The notes below the pieces were generated by a model, which was not told the DNA's origin, searched no databases, and saw only the letters and a program-made list of their open reading frames with translations. A stretch of 64,000 bases of DNA, from contig NZ_FNVO01000003.1 in the NCBI RefSeq assembly GCF_900108175.1, positions 248,001 through 312,000 on the forward strand. The letters run 5' to 3'. The stretch comes from Thermomonospora echinospora. GTDB taxonomy: Bacteria; Actinomycetota; Actinomycetes; Streptosporangiales; Streptosporangiaceae. The translations under genes and the position numbers were made by a program. Shown here piece after piece: positions 38,920-45,790 of the stretch (positions are counted from its first letter, which is position 1; the number at the start of each line of letters is the position of its first letter).

Positions 38920-39960
38920 ATGGCCGTGACCATGCGCCTGGCCGACATCGCCAATCACGCCGGGGTCAGCGAGGCGACCGTCAGCCGGGTGCTCAACGGC
39001 AAGCCGGGGGTGGCCCCGGCGACCCGTCAGGCCGTCCTGACCGCGCTCGACGTGCTCGGCTACGAGCGCCCGGCCCGGCTGCGCCAGCAGCGGGCCGGGT
39101 TGATCGGGCTGATCGTGCCGGAGCTGACCAACCCGATCTTCCCGGCGTTCGCCCAGGTCATCGAGAACGCGCTGGCGTTGGCCGGGTACACGGCGGTGCT
39201 GTGCACCCAGACCCCCGGCGGCATCACCGAGGACGACTACACCGAGCTGCTGATGGAGCGCGGGGTCTCGGGGATCATCTTCGTCAACGGGCTGCACGCC
39301 GACTCCCGCTCCGACCGCGCCCGCTATATGCGGCTGATCGACCGCGGCCTGCCGATCGTGCTGATCAACGGGTACCGCTCCGACATCACCGCGCCCTACA
39401 TCTCCAACGACGACACCGCCTCGCTGGAGATGGCGGTGGGCCATCTGGCCTCGCTGGGGCACCGGCGGATCGGGCTGGCGGTCGGGCAGGAGCGGTTCGT
39501 GCCCTCCATCCGCAAGACCGAGGGCTTCCGCAAGGGCATGGCCGAGCACCTGCGGATGACCGACGTGGACGACCTCATCGTCAACACGCTGTTCACCGTG
39601 GAGGGCGGGCAGGCCGCCGCGCAGGAGCTGATCGACCGCGGTTGCACGGCGATCTGCTGCGGCAGCGACATCATTGCCATCGGGGCTATCCGGGGGGCGC
39701 GCCAGCGTCATCTGCGGGTGCCCGAGGACGTGTCGGTGGTGGGGTTCGACGACTCCCCGATGACCGCCTACCTCGATCCGCCGCTCACCACCGTCCGCCA
39801 GCCCGTCCGGGAGATGGGGCTGGCGGCGGTGGGCAGTCTGCTGGAGGAGATCGGCGGCACCAAGGCGCCGCGCACCGAGCTGCTCTACCGGCCCGAACTG
39901 GTGGTCCGCCGCTCCACCGCCCCGGCTCCCGCCAAGCTGCGGACCGTCGCCGACGCCTGA
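38920..39960 (+). CDS. malR: LacI-family regulator, MalR paralogue 1
   Basis: A 346-residue repressor whose N-terminal helix-turn-helix (RLADIANHAGVSEATVSRVL, NGKPGV) and hinge (DVLGYERP) match streptomycete MalR. The ligand domain contains GLIVPELTNPIFPAFAQVIE and VVGFDDSPMTAYLDPPLTTV. It begins 4 nt after the alpha-glucosidase stop codon, so it is cotranscribed with malEFG and made when the operon is on. It should bind the CTTGCA/TGCAAG repeats at the amylopullulanase and malE promoters and respond to a maltodextrin. It shares about 60% identity by eye with the LacI protein at 41611, and the recognition helices are identical. The carrier-condensation gene follows after 42 nt. Confidence 0.92.
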   Translation: MAVTMRLADIANHAGVSEATVSRVLNGKPGVAPATRQAVLTALDVLGYERPARLRQQRAGLIGLIVPELTNPIFPAFAQVIENALALAGYTAVLCTQTPGGITEDDYTELLMERGVSGIIFVNGLHADSRSDRARYMRLIDRGLPIVLINGYRSDITAPYISNDDTASLEMAVGHLASLGHRRIGLAVGQERFVPSIRKTEGFRKGMAEHLRMTDVDDLIVNTLFTVEGGQAAAQELIDRGCTAICCGSDIIAIGAIRGARQRHLRVPEDVSVVGFDDSPMTAYLDPPLTTVRQPVREMGLAAVGSLLEEIGGTKAPRTELLYRPELVVRRSTAPAPAKLRTVADA

Positions 39961-40002
39961 GCGGCGGCCTGCCCCCGGTCCGTTCTGCCTGTGGAGGCGC
40001 TG

Positions 40003-41586
40003 ATGCCCCCTGCCCGTACCCCCGGGTCCACCGAGCAGGCGCTGGCCGCCATCTGGCGGCAGGTGCTGCGCGTGCCCTCGGTGGCCCCCGACGACGACTT
40101 CTTCGAACTCGGCGGTGACTCCTTCCAGGCCGCCAAACTGGCCGCCCTGGTGACCGAGCGGCTGGGGGTCGCCGCCCCGCCGGCCCTGGCTCTCAACCGG
40201 CCCGGTTTCGCCGGGCAGCTCCGCTGGCTCCGGGAGGCGGGGCCGGCCAGGGGGCCGGACGGCCCTCCGGTGCCGGACGCCGTCGGGGGGCCGCCGCTGA
40301 GCACCCAGCAGGAGGACTTCCTGACCTGGATGTTCGAGACCGAGCCGGTCCGCGACGTCGGCTCGGTCAGCGTGGCCGTCCGCGTCCGCGAGGAACTCGA
40401 CGTGGCGGTGCTGTCGCGGGCGCTCGGCGTCCTGGCCGAACGCCACGAGGCCCTGCGCACCGTGTGCGCTCCGGCCGACGGCGCCCTGGCGGTGTCGATC
40501 GCGGACCTGTGCGAGCCCGAGGTCGCCGAGGTGCGGGCGGTCGGTGACGATCTCGCGGTGCGGGAGGCCGACGCCCGCGCGCTGGCCGCGCGGGAGCGCA
40601 TGCGGATGTCCGACGTCACCCGGGGGCCGCTGGTGCGCGCCCTGGTGATCCGCCTCGGACCGGGTGACCAGGTCATGGTGCTGTCGGTGCACCACTTCGT
40701 CTTCGACGGCTGGTCGATGGGGGTGCTGCTGCGGGAGCTCGGGGTGGTCTACTCGGCGCTGCGGGCCGGCCGGCCGGACCCGCTGCGCCCCCTCGCTCTG
40801 ACGTACTCGCAGTACTGCTCGTGGACCCGGCGGCAGTGGGCTCGCAACCAGGAGTACTGGGAGACGGTGCTGGCGGGCGCGCCGGGCACGGTGTCGCCGT
40901 TCCCCGGGCGCCGGGACGCGCCGCGCTTCCGCCGCGCGTTCCACTGGTTCGAGCTGGACGCGGAGTTGGGAGGCGGGTTGCGCGAGGTGGCCCGGGAGCG
41001 TGCGGCGACCCCGTTCATGGCGGTGACGGCCTGCTGGGCGGCGCTGCTGGCGGGCTGGACCGGGGTGGACGACCTGCTGCTGATGTCGCCGGTGCCGGGA
41101 CGGACGGCGCCCGAGCACGAGTCGGTGGTGGGCTGCCTGGTGCAGTCGCTGTACCTGCGGGTGAACGCGGGGGGCGAACCGGGTTTCGACGAGTTGCTCG
41201 ACCGGGTCAGGGCGGTGGTGCTGGGCGCCGTCGAGCACCAGTTCCACCCCTACCACCTGTGGCGTCCGAGGTTGCCCTACCCGTCCCGGGTCCACTACGA
41301 GAGCTGGGGTGACGGGCCCTCCTTCCCGGGGCTGGACTCCGGCCCGTTCCCGCTGCCGCGCGACCCGGAGGAGCTGGACTGGCCGGCGCCGCCGGGCCAC
41401 TCCGACCTGAGCGCGCCGACGCTGGTGGTGGAGGAGCGCCGGGACGGCTCACTGGCGGCCGCGATCGTCTACAACACCTACGGGTACGCCCCGTCCGTCG
41501 CCGAACGGCTCGCCGAGGGCCTGGCGGAGGTCGCCGCCGGCGCCGTCGCCGATCCGCGGCGGACGCCACGAGTCCGCACGGGCTGA
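40003..41586 (+). CDS. carrier protein-condensation didomain (NRPS-like)
   Basis: This 527-residue protein has a peptidyl-carrier domain at about 5-75, with LAAIWRQVLRVPSVAPDDDF and FFELGGDSFQAAKL, where Ser of GGDS would take phosphopantetheine. After a linker, a condensation domain spans about 95-525. It shows LSTQQEDFLTWMFE at its start, the catalytic motif SVHHFVFDGWSMGVLLREL (HHxxxDG intact), and later LLLMSPVPGRTAPEHESVVGCLV. No adenylation or thioesterase domain is present, so its substrate must be loaded in trans. GGAGG lies 5 nt before the ATG. It follows malR by 42 nt and so probably rides on the maltose transcript. This placement is very unusual. The product and partner ligase are unknown. 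Confidence 0.85.
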   Translation: MPPARTPGSTEQALAAIWRQVLRVPSVAPDDDFFELGGDSFQAAKLAALVTERLGVAAPPALALNRPGFAGQLRWLREAGPARGPDGPPVPDAVGGPPLSTQQEDFLTWMFETEPVRDVGSVSVAVRVREELDVAVLSRALGVLAERHEALRTVCAPADGALAVSIADLCEPEVAEVRAVGDDLAVREADARALAARERMRMSDVTRGPLVRALVIRLGPGDQVMVLSVHHFVFDGWSMGVLLRELGVVYSALRAGRPDPLRPLALTYSQYCSWTRRQWARNQEYWETVLAGAPGTVSPFPGRRDAPRFRRAFHWFELDAELGGGLREVARERAATPFMAVTACWAALLAGWTGVDDLLLMSPVPGRTAPEHESVVGCLVQSLYLRVNAGGEPGFDELLDRVRAVVLGAVEHQFHPYHLWRPRLPYPSRVHYESWGDGPSFPGLDSGPFPLPRDPEELDWPAPPGHSDLSAPTLVVEERRDGSLAAAIVYNTYGYAPSVAERLAEGLAEVAAGAVADPRRTPRVRTG

Positions 41587-41610
41587 TGAGCTGCCGTAAA
41601 GTCGACAGGT

Positions 41611-42624
41611 ATGGGGTCAGCTCGGCTTTCGGACATCGCTGTGCATGCGGGAGTCAGCGAGGCGACCGTCAGCAGGGTGCTCAACGGCAAGCCCGGCGTG
41701 TCGGCGGCCAAGCGGCAGGCGGTGCTCGGGGCACTGGACGTGCTCGGTTATCAGCGTCCGGCGCGGCCCGCGCAACGGCCCCAGGGGCTGGTCGGGCTGA
41801 TCACCCCTGAGCTGGACAACCCGATCTTCCCGGCCTTCGCCCAGGCGATCGAGCGGTCGCTGGCCCAGCACGGGCACACCACGATCCTGTGCACCCAGGT
41901 GCCCGGCGGGGCCTCGGAGGACGAGTTCGTCGACCAGTTGGTCGAGCGGGGCGCCCAGGGCATCGTGTTCGTGTCCGGGCTGCACTCGGACGTGGGCGCC
42001 TCGGCCGAGCGCTACGCGCGGCTGCTGGGCAAGGGAATCCCGATCGTCATGATCAACGGGCACAAGCCCGAAACCGGGGCGCCGGCGCTGTCGACCGACG
42101 ACCGGCTGGCGGCCCGGCTGGCGGTCTCGCACCTGGCGGACCTGGGACACCGGCAGATCGGGCTGGCCGTCGGGCAGCGTCGTTACCTGCCGGCGCTGCG
42201 CAAGGTGGAGGGGTTCCGCACGGCGATGGCCGACCTGCTGGGCCTGACGTCGGTGGAGGAGCTGATCGAGCACACCCTGTTCTCGGTGGAGGGCGGGCAG
42301 GCCGCCGCGGCGGCACTGCTGGACCGGGGGTGCACCGCTGTCGTGTGCGGCAGCGACCTGATGGCGCTGGGGGCGATCAGGGCGGCGCGCAGCCGGGGGC
42401 TGCGGGTGCCCGCGGACGTGTCGGTGACCGGCTACGACGACTCGCCGCTGGTGGCGTTCACCGATCCGCCGCTGACCACGGTGCGCCAGCCGGTGACGGC
42501 GATGGCGATGGCGGCCGTGGACACGCTGCTGGAGGCGATGCACGGCGGGGCGTCCCGGGGCATCGAGCTGGTGTTCCGGCCGGAGTTGATCGTGCGCGGT
42601 TCCACCGGGGCGGCCCCGCGCTGA
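41611..42624 (+). CDS. LacI-family regulator, MalR paralogue 2
   Basis: A 337-residue LacI regulator with the same recognition region as the gene at 38920 (HAGVSEATVSRVLNGKPGV) and a closely similar ligand domain (GLITPELDNPIFPAFAQAIE, GYDDSPLVAFTDPPLTTV). It should recognise the same CTTGCAAG-type operators but may sense a different or modified sugar. TAAAGT at 41597-41602 ends 8 nt before the ATG and no ribosome-binding site is seen, so it probably has its own leaderless promoter inside the cluster. Immediately downstream are two operator-like palindromes in front of the second carrier-protein gene. The pair suggests an internal duplication of a malR-carrier unit. Confidence 0.92.
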   Translation: MGSARLSDIAVHAGVSEATVSRVLNGKPGVSAAKRQAVLGALDVLGYQRPARPAQRPQGLVGLITPELDNPIFPAFAQAIERSLAQHGHTTILCTQVPGGASEDEFVDQLVERGAQGIVFVSGLHSDVGASAERYARLLGKGIPIVMINGHKPETGAPALSTDDRLAARLAVSHLADLGHRQIGLAVGQRRYLPALRKVEGFRTAMADLLGLTSVEELIEHTLFSVEGGQAAAAALLDRGCTAVVCGSDLMALGAIRAARSRGLRVPADVSVTGYDDSPLVAFTDPPLTTVRQPVTAMAMAAVDTLLEAMHGGASRGIELVFRPELIVRGSTGAAPR

Positions 42625-42628
42625 AGCC

Positions 42629-42725
42629 TCTTGCAAGAAGTTTCATAAACTTTACGAAAACCCTTGCCGATCAGGCGGCGGCTGGGGATATTGGGTGCAC
42701 GCCGACCGGAAACTCCTTGCAAGGA
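42629..42725 (+). promoter_or_regulatory. promoter and MalR-type operators of the carrier-MFS-methyltransferase operon
   Basis: TCTTGCAAGA (42629-42638) is a perfect palindrome, followed by AAGTTT-CAT-AAACTT (42638-42652). TTGCCG (42664-42669) and GATATT (42687-42692) are 17 bp apart and make a reasonable promoter. TCCTTGCAAGGA (42714-42725) is a perfect 12-bp palindrome. Its right half, AAGGAG, is at the same time the ribosome-binding site of the carrier gene starting at 42733. Repressor on this site could block both transcript elongation and ribosome access on DNA-coupled message. Confidence 0.7.
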
Positions 42726-42732
42726 GCCGCAC

Positions 42733-43008
42733 GTGTCACGCACCACCCCCGATGACGACGCGCGTGAACCCGCCGGACCGGACGCGCAGCAGGCACTGGC
42801 CGGGCTCTGGCGCCAGGTGCTGCGGGTTCCCCGGGTCGGGCGCACCGACAACTTCTTCGCCCTGGGCGGCACCTCACTGATCGCCGCCCGGGTGCGCCGG
42901 GCGATCGAACGGGAACTGGCGGTGGCGATACCGCTGCGCACCCTGTTCGAGGCCGCCGACCTCGCCGGCCTGGCCGCCCGGGTCACCGACGCGCGGGAGC
43001 GGCGGTGA
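42733..43008 (+). CDS. free-standing peptidyl/acyl carrier protein
   Basis: A 91-residue carrier protein. The core reads ALAGLWRQVLRVPRVGRTDNF, FFALGGTSLIAARV and ELAVAIPLRTLFEA. Ser of GGTS is the expected phosphopantetheine site. It is clearly related to the carrier domain of the protein at 40003 (both have WRQVLRVP and a similar spacing). The GTG start is fixed by AAGGAG 6 nt upstream. Its stop overlaps the MFS start (GTGA at 43005-43008), so it is translationally coupled to the exporter. Stand-alone carriers of this kind work with separate ligases and condensation enzymes; the didomain protein upstream is the obvious partner. Confidence 0.85.
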   Translation: MSRTTPDDDAREPAGPDAQQALAGLWRQVLRVPRVGRTDNFFALGGTSLIAARVRRAIERELAVAIPLRTLFEAADLAGLAARVTDARERR

Positions 43009-44324
43009 GCGCCCCGGCCGGGCTGGCCCGCTTCGGGTGGATCTGGCTCGCCGAGCTGATCTCGGTGATCGGGTCCAGCCTGACCGCCTTCGTGCTGAGC
43101 GTCTGGGTGTACGAGCAGACCGGCTCGGAGACCCGCTTCGCCGTCACCATGCTGTGCTCGACGCTGCCGGGCATCCTGGCCGGGCCGGTCGCCGGCTCGG
43201 TCGCCGACCGGTTCGACCGGCGGCGGGTGCTGATCGCCGCCGACTGCGGCGCGGCGCTGTGCACGGTGCTGCTGGCCGTGCTGGTCTCGGCGGGCGAGCT
43301 GGCGGTCTGGCACGTGTACGCCGTGACGGCGGTGACCGCGGTCTGCGGCACCTTCCACCTGACCGTCCACCAGGCGCTGACGCCGGCGCTGATCCCCCGC
43401 CGGCACCTGGGCCGGGCCAACGGGCTGATGCAGACCGCCTGGGGGTTGCAGATCGCCGCGCCGGTGGTGGCCGGCGCCCTGCTGGTGACCGTCGGCGTGC
43501 GGGGCGTCCTGCTCATCGACCTGGCCACCTTCGCGGTGGCCACCGTCACGGTCCTGTTGGTGCGGCTGCCGCGCTCGGCCACCAGGCCGGACGGCGCCGC
43601 CGAGCGGCCCGCGCCGGTCGCCGACCTGGCCTTCGGGCTGACCTGGCTGCGGCGGCGGCGCGGGCTGTGGCACCTGCTGCTCGTCTTCGCCGCCTTCAAC
43701 TTCCTGTTCGGCGTCGCGGGCGTGCTCATCCGGCCGCTGATCCTGTCGTTCTCCTCCCCCGCCACGCTGGGCGCCCTGGTGTTCGCCGGCGGCTGCGGCA
43801 TCTTCACCGGCAGCCTGGTCATGGGCGCCTGGGGCGGGCCGCGCCGCCGGGTGCGGGGCATCTGCCTGTTCATGGCGCTCGGCGGCGGGGCGCTCGCCCT
43901 GCACGCCCCGCGGCCGTCCGTCGCGCTGATCGCCGTCGCCGCGCCGACCTTCCTGTTCACGCTGCCGGTGGTGAACGGGACGGTGATGACGATCCTGCAG
44001 TCGGCGACCGACCCGGCGGCGATGGGCCGGGTCCTGGCCGCCGCCCGCACGCTCGGCCAGTGCGCGATGCCCTTGGCCTACATGACTGCCGGCCCGCTGG
44101 CCGAGCACGTGACGGAACCGCTGATGTCCCCCGGCGGGCCGGGGGCCGGCCTGGGCCCGCTGGTCGGCACCGGCCCGGGGCGCGGCATCGCGCTGCTGTT
44201 CCTGGTCTGCGGGGCGCTGATGATCGCCCTCGCCGTCGTCGCGCGCGCCCTGCCGTCACTGCGCGACCTGGAGGCCCGGCCCGACCCCGGCCACCGCACC
44301 GATCCCGTCGTCACCACCGCCTGA
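43005..44324 (+). CDS. MFS exporter (MFS_3/EntS-like)
   Basis: A 439-residue membrane protein with about 12 hydrophobic helices. The N-terminal WIWLAELISVIGSSLTAFVL and the loop PVAGSVADRFDRRRVLIAAD (motif A-like GxxxDRxxRR) place it with drug or siderophore exporters such as EntS. HQALTPALIPRRHLGRANGL is also typical of that family. A Gly/Pro-rich loop of about 25 residues (SPGGPGAGLGPLVGTGPG) interrupts the last helices. It is coupled to the carrier gene and 8 nt before the methyltransferase, so it probably exports the product of this small cluster. Confidence 0.9.
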   Translation: MSAPAGLARFGWIWLAELISVIGSSLTAFVLSVWVYEQTGSETRFAVTMLCSTLPGILAGPVAGSVADRFDRRRVLIAADCGAALCTVLLAVLVSAGELAVWHVYAVTAVTAVCGTFHLTVHQALTPALIPRRHLGRANGLMQTAWGLQIAAPVVAGALLVTVGVRGVLLIDLATFAVATVTVLLVRLPRSATRPDGAAERPAPVADLAFGLTWLRRRRGLWHLLLVFAAFNFLFGVAGVLIRPLILSFSSPATLGALVFAGGCGIFTGSLVMGAWGGPRRRVRGICLFMALGGGALALHAPRPSVALIAVAAPTFLFTLPVVNGTVMTILQSATDPAAMGRVLAAARTLGQCAMPLAYMTAGPLAEHVTEPLMSPGGPGAGLGPLVGTGPGRGIALLFLVCGALMIALAVVARALPSLRDLEARPDPGHRTDPVVTTA

Positions 44325-44332
44325 GGAGCCGA

Positions 44333-45394
44333 ATGCCTGTCCACCTGCCGCCCGACGAGGCCCGCCGCTTCCTGGAGACGGGAGAGCTGCCGGCCCCGCA
44401 TCTGGACGTCATCGCCGCCATGGCCTTCCACGCCGCCGCCGCTGGGGTGGCGCTCGGCGTCTTTGACGCCCTGGCCGCCGGGCCGCGCACCGCCGCCGCC
44501 CTCGCCGCCGAACTGGATGCCGCCCCGGACGCGCTCGGGGTGCTGCTGGAGGTGCTCGCCGCCACCGGATACCTGGAACGCGCCACGAAGGGATATCGCA
44601 ACGGCCTCGCCGGGCGGGCACTGACCGACGGTTACGGCGGCACCCTCCGCTTCTGGCACGACGTGATCACCGGGCTGTGGGGTGGGCTGGAGCACACGAT
44701 CCGCCACGGCGAGCGGGCCGCCGACTTCTACGCTTGGCTGCCCGAGCACCCGGACACCCTCGAACGCTTCCGGAACCTGCTGCGGGCACAGGCCGGATGG
44801 CTCGCCGAGGAGATCGTCGACGCGGTACCGCTCCCGCCGGGCGCCGCCCGCCTGCTCGACCTCGGCGGCGGGCACGCCCGGTACACCGCGGCCTACTGCG
44901 ACCGCTACCCCGGCCTGCGCGCGACCATCGTGGACCTGCCGTCCGCACGACCCGAGCCCCTGCCCGAGCGGGTCACGCTGCGGCACGGCGACCTGCTGGC
45001 GGGCTGGGCCGAGCGCGACCAGGACTGCGTGCTGATGTTCAACCTGCTGCACGGCTTTCCCACCGGCCGGGCCCGCGCGCTGGTCCGCGACGCGGTCGCC
45101 TCGCTGCGGCCCGGCGGGCTCCTGCTGATCCTCGACCGCTTCCCCGGCGAGCGGGAGGGAGTCGCCGGCGCCGCCTTCACCCGCGCCTTCGAGCTGAACC
45201 TCCTGCACACCCAGGGGGGCCGTCTGCACTCGCCCGACGAGATCGCCATCTGGATCACCGACGCGGGCGGGACGCCGCCCGCCCGGCACCGACTCGACCG
45301 CTCGCCCGGCCACGCCCTGCTCGCCTCCGTGCGGGGTCCTTCGGGGACGCGGCCGGCCGGGCCGCGTCCCCGGAGCCCCCGAGCGGATCAGTGA
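44333..45394 (+). CDS. SAM-dependent O-methyltransferase
   Basis: A 353-residue methyltransferase of the plant-like/antibiotic O-methyltransferase family. An N-terminal dimerisation winged helix (AMAFHAAAAGVALGVFDALA, GVLLEVLAATGYLER) precedes the Rossmann domain. SAM binding is shown by RLLDLGGGHARYTAAY, the acidic ATIVDLPSARP strand and VLMFNLLHGFPTGRAR, where His is the usual catalytic base. RPGGLLLILDRF is the following strand. GAGGAGCC precedes the ATG. It is the last gene of the carrier-exporter operon and suggests that the product carries a methylated hydroxyl (or carboxyl) group. The C-terminal 20 residues are low-complexity. Confidence 0.88.
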   Translation: MPVHLPPDEARRFLETGELPAPHLDVIAAMAFHAAAAGVALGVFDALAAGPRTAAALAAELDAAPDALGVLLEVLAATGYLERATKGYRNGLAGRALTDGYGGTLRFWHDVITGLWGGLEHTIRHGERAADFYAWLPEHPDTLERFRNLLRAQAGWLAEEIVDAVPLPPGAARLLDLGGGHARYTAAYCDRYPGLRATIVDLPSARPEPLPERVTLRHGDLLAGWAERDQDCVLMFNLLHGFPTGRARALVRDAVASLRPGGLLLILDRFPGEREGVAGAAFTRAFELNLLHTQGGRLHSPDEIAIWITDAGGTPPARHRLDRSPGHALLASVRGPSGTRPAGPRPRSPRADQ

Positions 45395-45630
45395 AAGGGA
45401 GGCACGGCCCGTTGCGCCGGCCCGAGGGCACACTCCGGCCACCACTCGCCCGCGGCCGGATCGACGATGCCGTACTCGGGGCCCTGCGGCCCGGCGATGC
45501 CGCGCGGGTACTGGCCGTCGGACTCGCCCGGCCGCTACCCACACGAGGGCTCGCTGGACAGCAGGGCCGACCCGGTGCCCAGGCCCATGCGCAGGCGTGC
45601 CAGGGCGCCGCGACGGCGTGCTGTGATCAC
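45388..45630 (-). pseudogene. small gene split by an in-frame amber codon
   Basis: On the minus strand a GTG at 45630 has a good ribosome-binding site (GGAGGGAG, 8 nt upstream) and encodes ITARRRGALARLRMG, then LGTGSALLSSEPSCG. A TAG at 45535-45537 follows. The same frame then continues open to 45388 as RPGESDGQYPRGIAGPQGPE, then YGIVDPAAGEWWPECALGP, ending AQRAVPPFH. That part has about 90% GC at third positions and about 62% at second positions, as real genes here do. No start codon lies after the TAG. I do not recognise the 80-residue product. It is transcribed away from msiK, and the CebR box starts 24 bp upstream of its start, so it may be cellobiose-regulated. It may be broken, mis-sequenced or, less likely, read through. 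It overlaps the methyltransferase end by 7 bp. Confidence 0.45.
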
Positions 45631-45653
45631 GCGGCTGCTCCCTCCACCATAGA

Positions 45654-45667
45654 TGGGAGCGCTCCCA
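45654..45667. promoter_or_regulatory. CebR box upstream of msiK
   Basis: TGGGAGCGCTCCCA is the perfect 14-bp palindrome known for CebR, the cellobiose repressor of streptomycetes. A half-site TGGGAGCCTCCC follows from 45670. The box lies 123 bp before msiK and 24 bp before the small divergent frame, so it can control both directions. The 396-bp region 45395-45790 otherwise holds only the split small gene and the msiK promoter area. Confidence 0.85.
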
Positions 45668-45790
45668 CATGGGAGCCTCCCTTCCCTTGCCCGGGTTGTC
45701 AAGAGCGATGGGCTAGACAATGTCGTGACACAAGGCTGTACTTGTGGTTCACGTCACACATCGGGGGCCAGGCCGCAGAGGGAACAACAG

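Noticed and set aside
45467-45652. A 61-codon plus-strand frame starting MPYSGPCGPAMPRGYW.
   Set aside because: It has high GC at third positions too, but no ribosome-binding site. The minus-strand frame has a better start signal and runs further, so I listed only that one. The choice is not certain.
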